NCBI GenBank assembly: GCA_033856235.1
Contig: JAWVFI010000007.1
Span: 25,444-89,443, forward strand
Length of the DNA: 64,000 bases
Direction of reading: 5' to 3'
Origin: DASXRU01 sp033856235
GTDB lineage: Bacteria; Acidobacteriota; Blastocatellia; Pyrinomonadales; Pyrinomonadaceae
Part shown: piece by piece, positions 49,161-59,007 of the stretch
Layout of the letters: every line of letters begins with the position of its first letter
How positions within the stretch are numbered: the first letter of the stretch is position 1
The notes under the pieces: model-generated
Database searches by the model: none
Told to the model about the DNA's origin: nothing
The model's input: only the letters and a program-made list of their open reading frames with translations
Position numbers and translations under genes: made by a program

Positions 49161-49754
49161 TTTGGTTGATAATTTCGGCAGCGGTTTGATCAGGCGCTTA
49201 AGTTTTTCCGCAGCCTGCGCCACGGTGACCACATCTTTGGGAGCAAGTTTTATGATCTCAGCCAGGGAAGGATTGACCTCCCAAACGTCCTCGCCAATTA
49301 GCCGGCATTTATCGTCATAGTGCCAGATCATCTGTTGTTGATTCTTGTAGAGGTACATCGAATTTGGATCAGCCGTCTTGACGCCGTTTGCCGCGAGGGC
49401 CTTTCCCTGCACCTGCTGATACGTGATCGCAGTTGAAACGGTGAAGGTGTCGGCGACCGCGACCTGTTCGTTCTCAGCATAGAAGATGCACTGGTTCGTC
49501 GCAGTCCACATGCTATACAGACCCTGAATCGCCTCTCGTCCATCCAGGGTAGCGTCGATTCCAAGGGCCCGGAAGTGATAGACCGGATGGTCCACCATCA
49601 TCTCGGGGGCAAAAATTTCCTGAAAGCGCCCGGCGATTTCCAGATAGCGGTGACGTGAGTAAGCCTTGAGCAGGAACTGGTGCCGGGGCTTGCTGGTAGT
49701 TTTAAAGAGCCGGTCGATGGCGATGTTTACTTTGGTAAGGTCTAAATTGGCCAT
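49155..49754 (-). CDS. NTF2/SnoaL-like protein
   Basis: A protein of about 199 residues. The ATG at 49754 (MANLDLTKVNIAIDRLF) is chosen because AAGGA lies nine to ten bases before it; a longer frame upstream runs through a repeat. The centre has 'GRFQEIFAPEMMVDHPVYHFRALGIDATLDGREAIQGLYSMWTATNQCIFYAENEQVAVADTF', spread, which fits a SnoaL/NTF2-like cone fold often used for small-molecule isomerases or binding. The C-terminal helix is basic. Function unknown. It is convergent with phhA. Confidence 0.65.
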   Translation of the reverse strand: MANLDLTKVNIAIDRLFKTTSKPRHQFLLKAYSRHRYLEIAGRFQEIFAPEMMVDHPVYHFRALGIDATLDGREAIQGLYSMWTATNQCIFYAENEQVAVADTFTVSTAITYQQVQGKALAANGVKTADPNSMYLYKNQQQMIWHYDDKCRLIGEDVWEVNPSLAEIIKLAPKDVVTVAQAAEKLKRLIKPLPKLSTKL

Positions 49755-49990
49755 GGCGATTTGTCCTTCACTCGAACGGTGCGCCAATCCAGGTCGGGAA
49801 TTGATACGTTGTGGCGCGCCATTCGCGGATTGTAAGGTTGGAGCTGCTGCTGCTTCCAAACCTGCCCGCAGACGGTGAAATTCTCGCGGTGGTTGAAGCG
49901 GCACATTCTCTCACGCTTTTTTCCTGATAGGCAACGCGTTCACCAGACCGTGCTAACGCAGTCAGTGTCTCAGCATTCGTGGGCAAACGA

Positions 49991-50019
49991 AGGGGGTGTC
50001 CACGGAGGGCCACCCCTAC
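49991..50019. repeat. Solo arm of the GTAGGGGCGG repeat family
   Basis: AGGGGGTGTCCACGGAGGGC (from 49991) continuing to CACCCCTAC at 50019 matches the reverse complement of a left arm of this family, but no matching second arm is present. It lies just after the stop of the minus-strand gene at 50042. Confidence 0.5.
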
Positions 50020-50041
50020 GATTCTTTGGATAGTTTGGCGA

Positions 50042-50872
50042 TTACTTGACGTCTTTGACGGTTGCCGGGCGGGTGAAGAGCGAATCCGGCAAGGCTTTAT
50101 TGAATTCAATCGATTCGAAATTAATCCGTCCCGTTTGGGCGCCGGCACGGAAATGATCGAGGATGAAAAGTGCAGTGATGCCGTCAAAGGTTAGCGGCCG
50201 GAAGAGGCGATCTTCTTCCGCCACTTCTTCCATCTCATCGATATCGGGCCGCTTGATTTTTCGCTTGTATAAGACTTTGGCGGGCAAACCGTCCTTGGCG
50301 CCGAACTCATATTCAATCCAAAACCCGTCCGGGTAAGTCAGGCGCACGGTCAAATTGCGTCGCGCCAGGCCGGCCTCCCGGCGGCCGGCAAAAGTGATCT
50401 TGCCACCCTCCTTGCGCCACCAGCCGCGCAGCAAATTCTCAACACTCGTGCGCATGCTCACCCGGAAGTCATCAAGCTGGTCCGCGGGCATGTCTTTTAT
50501 TGTCTTGGCAGCGCCATCGAAAAGCCACCCCTTGCCGGCGGCGTTCGTTTGAATCACGCGTCCGCCCTGGCCCGTGAACTCGGTCCGCTCTTTGTCGGGA
50601 AACACAATGTAGTCGATGAAGCGCAGCGGCGGCAGCGATTGGCCGTCCTTGTATGGCGAGTAGAAACCCTTACCCACGGTATTTCGCACTTTCAGGTAAG
50701 CATCACCGCCCAAAACTTCGATGGCGTGCTTGATGATTCCTTCGGCCTTCTCAACATCTTCCGCGGACGGGGTGGCTGCGGCTTCCGGCGCTAGTGCCTG
50801 TGCCCGAAGGGAACTGGCCGGCGCTGTGGTCAACAACAGTAGTAACCAAAGAAATAGGATTGAAGGCTTCAT
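50042..50872 (-). CDS. Secreted hypothetical protein, outer-membrane-lipoprotein-sorting-like
   Basis: A 276-residue exported protein with a signal peptide (about 1-25, ILFLWLLLLLTTAPASSLRAQ). The mature part is beta-rich and resembles LolA-like or DUF4292-like folds: 'VEKAEGIIKHAIEVLGGDAYLKVRNTVGKGFY', 'GWLFDGAAKTIKDMPADQL', 'LTVRLTYPDGFWIEYEFGAKDGLPAKVLYKRK', in pieces. This type is common in Acidobacteriota. No lipobox Cys is seen. Function unknown. Confidence 0.65.
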   Translation of the reverse strand: MKPSILFLWLLLLLTTAPASSLRAQALAPEAAATPSAEDVEKAEGIIKHAIEVLGGDAYLKVRNTVGKGFYSPYKDGQSLPPLRFIDYIVFPDKERTEFTGQGGRVIQTNAAGKGWLFDGAAKTIKDMPADQLDDFRVSMRTSVENLLRGWWRKEGGKITFAGRREAGLARRNLTVRLTYPDGFWIEYEFGAKDGLPAKVLYKRKIKRPDIDEMEEVAEEDRLFRPLTFDGITALFILDHFRAGAQTGRINFESIEFNKALPDSLFTRPATVKDVK

Positions 50873-50892
50873 AGTGAAAACACTTGGCTAGT

Positions 50893-50935
50893 AAAAAAGA
50901 AAGGGCCTCAATGAAATCTTCTCACTGAAACCCTT
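50893..50935 (-). terminator. Terminator after the ClpA/ClpC-like gene
   Basis: On the minus strand AAGGGTTTCAGTGA (50935-50922) pairs with TCATTGAGGCCCTT (50914-50901) with wobble pairs, followed by TCTTTTTTAC. It ends the stress cluster. Confidence 0.75.
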
Positions 50936-50966
50936 CACCAAATCCTGGCGGACGAGCGCGCCTTCC

Positions 50967-53246
50967 TTACATCACCGGCTCGGCATCCTCGGTAGCGCGA
51001 ATGACGATTTCGCCATCCTCAACGTCAACAAAGAAATTCGATCCCGTCTTCCACATGGTGGTGATCGGGAGTTTCACTTTTTCGTCGATGTGCCGTTTCA
51101 GGAAGCGGGCGCCATACTTGGCGCTGTAGCCTTTCTCAGTCAGCAGGTTCACCGCGGCGTCAGAAACCTGGAAGGCCTTTCCCTGGCGCTCCATTTGAAC
51201 CGCCAGCCGCCCGAGGTATAGCCCGGCAATCTGGCGTACTTCGTCCATCGTCAACGGCGCAAAGATAACTATTTCGTCGATCCGGTTACGAAACTCCGCG
51301 GAGAACCGTAACTCAGCAGCTTTCATGATCTCGTTCTTCACGACCCGGAACTCGGAAGCCGTCTTGGTGCCGAACCCGAGCGGCTTTTCATACTTCTTGA
51401 AGTTTTCCGAGCCCAGGTTCGAAGTCATGATCACGATGGCATCGGACAGGTAAACCTTCTTGCCGCGGCCGTCAGTTAACCAGCCTTCGTCAAAAGCCTG
51501 CAGGAAGAGGTTCATTAGATAGGGCGATGCCTTCTCGACTTCATCCAGCAGCAGGACCGTGTAGGGGTTCTCCCGCAACTGCTCAGTCAGAATACCGCCG
51601 CGTTCGGAACCAACGATGCCGCGTGGCATGCCGATGAGTTTCTCGATGCTCACCGTGCCGTCGCTGTATTCCGACATATCGATGCGCACCATTTTCCGTT
51701 CGTCGCCGAACATGAATTCGGCCACGGCCTTTGCCAGTTCGGTTTTTCCTACACCTGTCGGACCCAGGAACAGCAGCACGCCGTCAGGTTTGTAGTGCGA
51801 ATCTTTCAACGGGCCTTTGTTCAGGCGCAGCCGCTGGGCCACAGCCCTGATCGCTTCATGTTGTCCAACCACGCGGCCGCCGAGCTTTGATTCAGTCAAA
51901 GCAAAACGTTCACCGGTATCACGGAAGATCATGTCGCGCGGAATCCGCGATTCCTGAGAGATCACCTCAATGATGTGTTCCGGCTTAACGATCATCGTTT
52001 GCGGTTCGTTGATTTCGACTTTTACCGCCGCAGTGTCCAACCAGCCAATGGCCTTGTCGGGCAGGTGCAGGTTCCGAATGTACTTCGGCGCCATCTCCAG
52101 GGCGGTATTGATTGCATCGTCGGAAATCTTTACTGAGTAGTTCTTCTCCAGCCGCGGTCTCAGGCCGAGCAGAATCTCTCGCGTCTCGCCGATGGTCGGC
52201 TCAATAATCTTAACCAGCCGGAAGCGACGCGCCAGAGCTTCGTCCTCACCGATTGATTCCTTGTATTCGGTTAACGTGGTGGCGCCGATGATGCGCAACT
52301 CGCCCTTCGCCAGCGCCGACTTGAACATATTGGCAGCGTCGGAAGAAGTTCCCATCGCCGCCCCAGCACCAATGATCGTGTGCGCTTCGTCGATGAAGAG
52401 GATCAGGTTGTCGCGCTCTTTCACCTCATCAATGATCCCCTTGATGCGCTCTTCGAACATACCGCGGAGCATTGTGCCCGCGACCATGCCGCCCATTTGC
52501 AGTTGCACAATGTGGGCGCCGCGCAGGCGCGCCGGGACCTTGTGGGGCTCCAACTCGATCAGCCGCGCCAGGCCTTCAACCACCGCCGTCTTGCCCACTC
52601 CCGGTTCGCCTACCAGCATCGGTGAATTTGCGCGCTCGCGATGGCAGAGGATCTCTACCATCTGCTCAATCTCCATCTCGCGCCCGATGGTTGGCGGAAT
52701 TTTGTCGGCGCGCGCCATCCGATTCAGCGAAACACCAAAGTGCTTCAGGTAAGGCGGCAGCTCGAATTTCTTCTTGAACTGTTCTTCTTCCTGTTCCCGT
52801 TGGTCCACATGGACGCGCACGTTTTCAATCACTGCTTCCGGAGAGGCGCCGAGGTTTCTCAGGACTTCGACCAGCAGGCTGTCATACTTCGACAGCACGT
52901 CGAAAATGTCAGTGGATTCGATCGTCTTGCGACCGTGGGCCCGGGCGCGTTCCATCGCCCGCTTGAACAGATCGGTAGTATCCGGGGCAATGCGAAAACC
53001 TTTTCCCACATGCTGCCGCGTGCCCTCCAGCCGCTGTTCGATTGCCATCCTCACGGAAGCAGGATCGAGCGACAGGTCGCGAATCGTGGAATTGAAGAGA
53101 TCAGGCTCCTCCCGGGCGAGCGCACTGACAATGTGCTCGACGGAAATATAGTTCTGATCGCGACGACGTGACTCGTTCAACGCGTTTTCCAGAACGCGCT
53201 GACCGCTGTCGCCGAATTTGTCTCTGTAAGCTCCTAAGTCAACCAT
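50967..53246 (-). CDS. Clp ATPase, ClpA/ClpC type
   Basis: A 759-residue AAA+ unfoldase with two ATPase modules. The N-domain (about 1-145) starts 'AYRDKFGDSGQRVLENALNESRRR'. Walker A1 is 'GEPGVGKTAVVEGLARLI' (about 215), Walker A2 'GPTGVGKTELAKAVAEF' (about 490). The short linker without a long coiled-coil M-domain separates it from ClpB. 'EKPLGFGTKT' before sensor 2 resembles the LGF loop that docks to ClpP, so it probably feeds a protease. No clpP is in the window. It is the last gene of the stress cluster, with a 233-bp gap to groEL. Confidence 0.9.
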   Translation of the reverse strand: MVDLGAYRDKFGDSGQRVLENALNESRRRDQNYISVEHIVSALAREEPDLFNSTIRDLSLDPASVRMAIEQRLEGTRQHVGKGFRIAPDTTDLFKRAMERARAHGRKTIESTDIFDVLSKYDSLLVEVLRNLGASPEAVIENVRVHVDQREQEEEQFKKKFELPPYLKHFGVSLNRMARADKIPPTIGREMEIEQMVEILCHRERANSPMLVGEPGVGKTAVVEGLARLIELEPHKVPARLRGAHIVQLQMGGMVAGTMLRGMFEERIKGIIDEVKERDNLILFIDEAHTIIGAGAAMGTSSDAANMFKSALAKGELRIIGATTLTEYKESIGEDEALARRFRLVKIIEPTIGETREILLGLRPRLEKNYSVKISDDAINTALEMAPKYIRNLHLPDKAIGWLDTAAVKVEINEPQTMIVKPEHIIEVISQESRIPRDMIFRDTGERFALTESKLGGRVVGQHEAIRAVAQRLRLNKGPLKDSHYKPDGVLLFLGPTGVGKTELAKAVAEFMFGDERKMVRIDMSEYSDGTVSIEKLIGMPRGIVGSERGGILTEQLRENPYTVLLLDEVEKASPYLMNLFLQAFDEGWLTDGRGKKVYLSDAIVIMTSNLGSENFKKYEKPLGFGTKTASEFRVVKNEIMKAAELRFSAEFRNRIDEIVIFAPLTMDEVRQIAGLYLGRLAVQMERQGKAFQVSDAAVNLLTEKGYSAKYGARFLKRHIDEKVKLPITTMWKTGSNFFVDVEDGEIVIRATEDAEPVM

Positions 53247-53479
53247 TTCTTACCTTATTTCTTTCCCAACCCAGACGCGGCGCCCGCTATGCGAAAGCGT
53301 TACTAACTTTCGAACGGGCGGCCCCGCCATCCTTGCGCTTCAAACCCTGGGATGTCCCGAAATTCTACTTCGGAACTCTTTTCAGATGCGGACGAGCATA
53401 TTCGCCGTTGCGTTTCAATGCAATGAAAATCTCCAGCGCTTCTACTAGCAAATATGCGGCCAGCGCAACCCTCACAGTC

Positions 53480-55114
53480 TTAGTAATCGTAATCCTCACC
53501 ACCCGGCATGGGGGGCGCGCCCTTCTTAGGCTCCGGAGCGTCGGTTATGGCCGCCTCGGTCGTCAGCAGAAGCCCGGCAATAGAAGCGGCATTCTGCAAT
53601 GCCGTGCGCACAACTTTCGTCGGATCGATAATCCCCGCAGCAACCAGATCCTCGTACTTACCACTCGCCGCATTGAAACCGTGCGTGCCCTTGAGGCTTT
53701 CCACTTTGCCAACTACCACCGCGCCTTCCAATCCGGCGTTTTCAGCGATTCGGCGCAAAGGCTCTTCCAAAGCCCGCCGGACAATCCTGATTCCTGTTTG
53801 AATGTCACCATTTCCATTCGCGGCATTCGTCTTGTCCAGGACCTTTGCCGCTCGCAGCAATGCGATTCCGCCGCCGGCGACATAGCCTTCCTGGGCTGCG
53901 GCCCGGGTCGCGTTCAATGCGTCTTCGACGCGCGCTTTGATCTCCTTCATCGCCGTTTCGGTGGCCGCGCCGACCTTAATTACCGCAACGCCGCCCGCGA
54001 GTTTCGCCAGGCGCTCCTGCAGCTTTTCACGGTCGTAATCTGAAGTACTCTCCTCGACCTGTTTTCGGATGGTGGCGATGCGTCCCTGAATTTCTTTTGC
54101 TTCACCGGCGCCTTCCACGATGATTGTGGCATCCTTGTCGCTGATCACGCGCTTGGCCGAGCCCAGGTCTGCCACCTGAACATTTTCCAGTTTGATACCG
54201 AGGTCTTCGGTAATTACGCGCGCGCCGGTGAGGACCGCAATGTCATCCAGAATAGCTTTACGACGATCGCCGAAGGCCGGGGCTTTGACCGCGCAGACTT
54301 TGATCGTGCCGCGCAATTTGTTGACCACCAGCGTTGCCAAAGCGTCGCCGTCAACGTCCTCGGAAATAATCAGCAGAGCGCGTCCCTGTCCGGCTGTTTG
54401 TTCCAACACGGGCAACAAATCGCGCATCGCCGAAATTTTCTTCTCATGTAAGAGGATCAAGGGTTCATCGAGCACCGCTTCCATTCGATCGGCATTGGTA
54501 ACGAAGTAAGGCGACAGATAGCCGCGATCGAACTGCATCCCTTCAACCACATCCAATTCGGTATTCATGGTCTTGGATTCTTCAACGGTGACCACGCCGT
54601 CTTTGCCGACCTTCTCCATCGCTTCGGATATTAGTTGCCCGATCCCGCGATCGTTATTTGCGGAAACGGACGCCACACTGGCCAGCTCTTCCTTACCCTT
54701 GACGGTCTTGGACATGCGCTCCAACTCGGCAACGACAGCGTCCGTGGCTTGTTGAATTCCGCGCTGCAGGTCCATCGGGTTTGCGCCCGCGGTCACATTC
54801 TTGACGCCTTCACGAAAAATCGCCTGGGCCAGTACCGTGGCAGTGGTGGTGCCGTCGCCGGCCGAATCGTTGGTCCTGGTGGCAACTTCACGCACCATCT
54901 GGGCGCCCATGTTTTCGTACTTATCGGCGAGATCGATTTCCTTTGCAACGGTCACACCGTCCTTGGTGATCAAAGGCGAGCCCCATTTTTTGCCGATCAC
55001 TACATTGCGGCCCTTTGGCCCCAGGGTTACGCGCACCACATTCGCGAGCGTGTTTACGCCTTGCAACATCGCTGACCGCGCTTCTTCTTTGAATCTCAAC
55101 TCTTTAGCTGCCAC
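53480..55114 (-). CDS. groL: Chaperonin GroEL (Hsp60)
   Basis: A 544-residue ATP-dependent chaperonin. 'VRVTLGPKGRNVVIGKKWGSPLITKDGVTVAKEI', 'NDSAGDGTTTATVLAQAI' and 'VAGGGIALLRA' (spread) are intact. The C-terminus ends 'PPMPGGEDYDY' instead of the usual Gly-Gly-Met repeat, which is often seen in second GroEL copies. There is no groES beside it. The GTG start at 55114 has GAGGAG eight bases before it. It lies 45 bp after grpE and belongs to the stress cluster. Confidence 0.96.
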   Translation of the reverse strand: MAAKELRFKEEARSAMLQGVNTLANVVRVTLGPKGRNVVIGKKWGSPLITKDGVTVAKEIDLADKYENMGAQMVREVATRTNDSAGDGTTTATVLAQAIFREGVKNVTAGANPMDLQRGIQQATDAVVAELERMSKTVKGKEELASVASVSANNDRGIGQLISEAMEKVGKDGVVTVEESKTMNTELDVVEGMQFDRGYLSPYFVTNADRMEAVLDEPLILLHEKKISAMRDLLPVLEQTAGQGRALLIISEDVDGDALATLVVNKLRGTIKVCAVKAPAFGDRRKAILDDIAVLTGARVITEDLGIKLENVQVADLGSAKRVISDKDATIIVEGAGEAKEIQGRIATIRKQVEESTSDYDREKLQERLAKLAGGVAVIKVGAATETAMKEIKARVEDALNATRAAAQEGYVAGGGIALLRAAKVLDKTNAANGNGDIQTGIRIVRRALEEPLRRIAENAGLEGAVVVGKVESLKGTHGFNAASGKYEDLVAAGIIDPTKVVRTALQNAASIAGLLLTTEAAITDAPEPKKGAPPMPGGEDYDY

Positions 55115-55159
55115 TTGGTTTTCTCCTCACTTAATTTGACAACGAAACTGCGAATGATG

Positions 55160-55825
55160 TTATTCAGCCGCTTGTCTGGCTTCCGGTCGTGCCCGTCCTA
55201 CCTGGACGCGCGCCGGCAGCAGCAGGCGATCTCCGATTTGGTAGCCGCGGCCATACTCGGCAGTCACGATACCGTCTTCGTCACCAGGCACCTCAACGGT
55301 ATCGACAGCATCATGCTTCTCAGGATCGAATGGTTGGCCAACTGCGGCGATTGGCTGGACGCCGGCGGCGGTCAGGGCCGCTTCAAAGTTGTTGGCGGTA
55401 CTCCGGACTCCCGCCAGCAGTGACTCCAGAGTGCCGCCCTGCTCACCCGCCTCAATCGCCCGGTAAAGATTGTCGAGGACGGGCAGCAAAGAACTTATGA
55501 AGTTAATTTTTTCGCGCTGGGCCCGTTCATCAGCGGCGCGGTTCAAACGCTGCCGCGTTTCATCCGTCTCTCGTTGTAACTGGGTGCGAAGCTGATCGAA
55601 ACGCGCCTGGACCTCCAACAGTTTTTGCTCGGCAGCTTCAGTGCGCCGCTCGAGTTCTTCAACATAACTTGGCTTTAGATTCGGCCCCCGATCTTCGACC
55701 TCACCGCGCCCATTGCCATCGAGGTCGATCCGGCGGCGATCAGTAACCCGAATCTCCGGCTGCTCCTGGTCACGCGATTGCTCGCGGTCCGGCCCGGTCT
55801 CTTTATCCCGCCCTGATCTATTCAT
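55160..55825 (-). CDS. grpE: GrpE nucleotide-exchange factor
   Basis: A protein of about 221 residues that releases ADP from DnaK. A long N-terminal coiled coil (about 30-95, 'VEELERRTEAAEQKLLEVQARFDQLRTQLQRETDE') leads to 'FISSLLPVLDNLYRAIEAGEQ' and the C-terminal beta domain 'GVQPIAAVGQPFDPEKHDAV' and 'GIVTAEYGRGYQIGDRLLLPARVQVG'. The ATG at 55825 has AGGA six bases before it; a GTG at 55843 overlapping the previous stop is the alternative. No dnaK or dnaJ lies beside it, which is unusual. Confidence 0.9.
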   Translation of the reverse strand: MNRSGRDKETGPDREQSRDQEQPEIRVTDRRRIDLDGNGRGEVEDRGPNLKPSYVEELERRTEAAEQKLLEVQARFDQLRTQLQRETDETRQRLNRAADERAQREKINFISSLLPVLDNLYRAIEAGEQGGTLESLLAGVRSTANNFEAALTAAGVQPIAAVGQPFDPEKHDAVDTVEVPGDEDGIVTAEYGRGYQIGDRLLLPARVQVGRARPEARQAAE

Positions 55826-55839
55826 TCTATTTCCTAGTC

Positions 55840-56286
55840 TCACGTAACTTTTATCTCCACGCGGTTCGCTTTTTGCTCGCGACGCTTGGGCAGGCGAATA
55901 TTCAACACGCCATCTTTGTATTCGGCGACAATCTCTTCCGCCTCGACAGTCGCCGGCACATCGAATCTGCGCAGAAAACGACCTGCAGGACGTTCCAGGC
56001 GTTGCTTGCCATGCTCTGATACAACACGGTCGCCGCGAACTGCCAAACGGTCATTTTCCAGACTGATGTCCAATTGCGTGCGTTCGATACCGGGGAGATC
56101 AATAGCGACCAGGTATTCCTCAGCGCTCTCGTAAACATCCGCTGCCGGAACCCAGTCCGCCGGTTCAATCTCGCTATCGGTCTCACCTCTGGTTCGAGCG
56201 TGCTGCTGGGTTGCGTCGGCAAACGCCTGGTTCATTCGATCCTGCAGCAACACCAAATCCCGTAACGGATCCCATCTTTGCGTCAT
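55840..56286 (-). CDS. Hsp20 small heat-shock protein
   Basis: A 148-residue alpha-crystallin holdase. It has 'DPLRDLVLLQDRMNQAF' at the N-terminus, then 'WVPAADVYESAEEYLVAIDLPGIERTQLDISL', 'GRFLRRFDVPATVEAEEIVAEYKDGVLNIRLPKR', the landmark DLPG and A-x-x-x-D-G-V-L motifs. GGAGGAG precedes the ATG. It follows clpB by 32 bp and its stop overlaps or abuts the grpE start, so it is co-transcribed with both. Confidence 0.93.
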   Translation of the reverse strand: MTQRWDPLRDLVLLQDRMNQAFADATQQHARTRGETDSEIEPADWVPAADVYESAEEYLVAIDLPGIERTQLDISLENDRLAVRGDRVVSEHGKQRLERPAGRFLRRFDVPATVEAEEIVAEYKDGVLNIRLPKRREQKANRVEIKVT

Positions 56287-56318
56287 TTCCTTGACTCCTC
56301 CGCGCCTGTTCTCTGCGC

Positions 56319-58913
56319 CTAGGCCGTAGCCACTGCGGCTTCGGTTTGGAACTTCATCTCGTTGCCGTCGGCCGACACCTTTAAGGTCTGGCCGGACGTG
56401 ATTTCGCCGCGCAGCAATTTCACCGCGAGCGGATTCTGCAGCAGCGTCTGAATCGCACGTTTCAACGGCCGGGCGCCATAGTTCGGATCGTATCCCTCGG
56501 TAGCCAGCAACTTCTTTGCCGATTCGTCCAAAACGAGGGTGACGTCACGCTCGCGCAGCATCGAGCGCAGCTTCTCTAATTGCACATCGATAATCTGCGT
56601 AATTTGCTCGCGTGACAACTGATGGAAGATCACAATGTCATCGATTCGGTTAAGAAACTCTGGTTTGAAACTAATCTGCAGTTCCTGCAGGACAGCCTCG
56701 CGCACCTGTTCCTCGTCGCCTTCCGCAGCCTGAATCTCGCGCGAACCCAGATTGGACGTCATGATCAAAACAGTGTTCTTGAAATCAACCGTGCGCCCCT
56801 TGGAGTCGGTCAAACGACCGTCGTCCAGTATTTGCAGCAGCACGTTGAAGACGTCACTATGCGCCTTTTCAATTTCGTCGAACAGCACCACCGAGTACGG
56901 GCGGCGGCGCACGGCTTCGGTCAGTTGTCCGCCTTCCTCATAACCAACGTATCCCGGCGGGGCGCCAATCATGCGCGCGACGGCGTGCTTTTCCATGTAC
57001 TCCGACATATCCAGGCGAATCATGGCCCGTTCATCGTCAAACAGGAACTCGGCCAGTGCCCGCGCTGTCTCAGTTTTTCCCACCCCGGTGGGGCCAAGAA
57101 AGATGAACGAACCAATCGGCCGGTTAGGATCCTGCAAACCCGCGCGGGCGCGCCGTACGGCATTCGCCACGGCAGCCAACGCTTCGTCCTGACCTATGAC
57201 CCGCTCGCGCAGCCGGTCTTCCATCGTAACCAGCTTGTGCATCTCGCCTTCCAACATCTTGGAAACGGGAATGCCGGTCCACTTTGAAACCACTTCGGCA
57301 ATGTCTTCTTCATCAACCTTCTGCTTCAGCATGACGCCGTCTTTTTGAATCTCGTCCAGCTTCGCTTGCTCGGCAGCCAGTTGCCGCTCGAGTTCCGGAA
57401 TCTCGCCATACTGTAGTTCTGACGCCCGGGCCAGATCGCCGGCATTGCGCGCGTGCTCCAGTTCCAGCTTTAAATCATCGAGCTTGCCGCGCGCTTCCTC
57501 CATGCCCTTGATGGCTTCTTTTTCAGCCTGCCACTTGCCTTTCATGCCGGCAGAAGTCTCTTTCAAATTGGCGATGCGTTGTTCGATCTCGTGGAGCCGC
57601 GCCTTTGAGCGCTCGTCCTCTTCACGCTGCAGCGCCAGGCGCTCGATCTCCAGCTGCATGATTTCGCGCTCGATCTGATCGATCTCGATCGGCAGTGAAT
57701 CGATCTCGATGCGCAGGCGCGAAGCGGCTTCGTCGATCAGGTCGATGGCCTTATCAGGCAGGAACCGATCGGTAATATAGCGATGCGAAAGAGTGGCCGC
57801 GGCGACGATCGCCGAGTCCTTGATGTCCACGTTGTGATGTGTTTCGTAGCGCTCCTTCAGGCCTCGCAGAATGGCAATGGTGTCTTCGACGGTTGGTTCG
57901 CCGACGTAAACTTGTTGGAAGCGCCGCTCCAGGGCCGCGTCCTTTTCAATATACTTTTTGTATTCCGCGAGAGTGGTCGCGCCAACGCAGCGCAACTCAC
58001 CACGAGCCAGCGCCGGCTTCAACATGTTCGAAGCGTCGATGGCGCCTTCGGAGGCTCCCGCGCCTACGAGTGTGTGCAATTCATCAATAAAGAGAATGAT
58101 CTGCCCCTGCGCGTTTTCGATTTCCTTGAGCACCGCCTTCAGGCGATCTTCGAATTCACCGCGGTACTTTGCACCCGCCAGCATGGATCCGAGGTCGAGC
58201 CCGACCAAACGTTTGTTGCGCAGAGTTTCGGGAACATCACCGGATACAATTCGCTGCGCCAGTCCTTCGACAATCGCCGTCTTGCCGACCCCCGGTTCTC
58301 CTATCAACACTGGATTGTTTTTGGTACGGCGCGATAGGACCTGGATGGTGCGGCGAATCTCATCGTCGCGTCCGATCACCGGATCAAGTTTTCCGCGGCG
58401 TGCCAGATCCGTTAGATCCTTCGCATACTTGGAAAGCGCCTGGTAGTTTGCCTCTGCATTCTGATCGGTGATTCTTACTCCGCCGCGCATCTGCTCAATG
58501 ACCTTGAGCAGATCATCATGATTGACGCCGTGTTGCCGCAGAATCTTGCCGGCTTCGCCATCTTTCTCATCAACGATCGCCACCAGCAGATGCTCAGTCG
58601 AGACGTATTCGTCCTTCATGGCGTCGGCCTGTTTTTGCGCGGCTGTGAAAACTTGACTGAGGCGCGGGCTAAAGTATTGCTGGCCGCCCTGCACCCGCGG
58701 CAAACGCGCCAGCGCTGCCTGGAGGTCGTTTAGGACCACCTGGACGTTGGCTCCGAGCTTGCCGAGCACCGGACGCAGAATCCCCTCCGACTGCTCCAGC
58801 ATGGCAGAGAGTACGTGTTCCGGCTCGACTTGCTGGTTTTGGTTCTTCTCAGCGAGTTCGATGCCCGATTGAATTGCTTCCTGACCTCGCAGGGTGAATT
58901 TGTCTAAGCGCAT
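56319..58913 (-). CDS. clpB: ClpB disaggregase
   Basis: An 864-residue AAA+ chaperone that extracts proteins from aggregates together with DnaK. The N-domain starts 'MRLDKFTLRGQEAIQSGIELAE'. Walker A1 is 'GEPGVGKTAIVEGLAQRI', Walker A2 'GPTGVGKTETARALAEF'. Between them lies a long coiled-coil M-domain (about 405-530, 'EIMQLEIERLALQREEDERSKARLHEIEQRI' in pieces). There is no ClpP-docking loop after 'MTSNLGSREIQ'. A terminator-like hairpin lies between it and the upstream hsp20, so expression may depend on read-through. No binding site is seen. Confidence 0.97.
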   Translation of the reverse strand: MRLDKFTLRGQEAIQSGIELAEKNQNQQVEPEHVLSAMLEQSEGILRPVLGKLGANVQVVLNDLQAALARLPRVQGGQQYFSPRLSQVFTAAQKQADAMKDEYVSTEHLLVAIVDEKDGEAGKILRQHGVNHDDLLKVIEQMRGGVRITDQNAEANYQALSKYAKDLTDLARRGKLDPVIGRDDEIRRTIQVLSRRTKNNPVLIGEPGVGKTAIVEGLAQRIVSGDVPETLRNKRLVGLDLGSMLAGAKYRGEFEDRLKAVLKEIENAQGQIILFIDELHTLVGAGASEGAIDASNMLKPALARGELRCVGATTLAEYKKYIEKDAALERRFQQVYVGEPTVEDTIAILRGLKERYETHHNVDIKDSAIVAAATLSHRYITDRFLPDKAIDLIDEAASRLRIEIDSLPIEIDQIEREIMQLEIERLALQREEDERSKARLHEIEQRIANLKETSAGMKGKWQAEKEAIKGMEEARGKLDDLKLELEHARNAGDLARASELQYGEIPELERQLAAEQAKLDEIQKDGVMLKQKVDEEDIAEVVSKWTGIPVSKMLEGEMHKLVTMEDRLRERVIGQDEALAAVANAVRRARAGLQDPNRPIGSFIFLGPTGVGKTETARALAEFLFDDERAMIRLDMSEYMEKHAVARMIGAPPGYVGYEEGGQLTEAVRRRPYSVVLFDEIEKAHSDVFNVLLQILDDGRLTDSKGRTVDFKNTVLIMTSNLGSREIQAAEGDEEQVREAVLQELQISFKPEFLNRIDDIVIFHQLSREQITQIIDVQLEKLRSMLRERDVTLVLDESAKKLLATEGYDPNYGARPLKRAIQTLLQNPLAVKLLRGEITSGQTLKVSADGNEMKFQTEAAVATA

Positions 58914-58942
58914 TTCGTTGAATCTGTGAAATTATCTCTTTC

Positions 58943-58985
58943 AAAAATGGCCGAGGGGGGCGGAACGCTGTGATCGTTCGCCCCC
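58943..58985 (-). terminator. Terminator-like hairpin between hsp20 and clpB
   Basis: On the minus strand GGGGGCGAACG (58985-58975) pairs with CGTTCCGCCCCC (58967-58956) with one bulge, followed a few bases later by TTTTT (58947-58943). It lies only 30 bp before the clpB start, so it probably gives partial termination within the cluster. Confidence 0.6.
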
Positions 58986-59007
58986 ATCTCGCCTGTCTAA
59001 ACGTAAG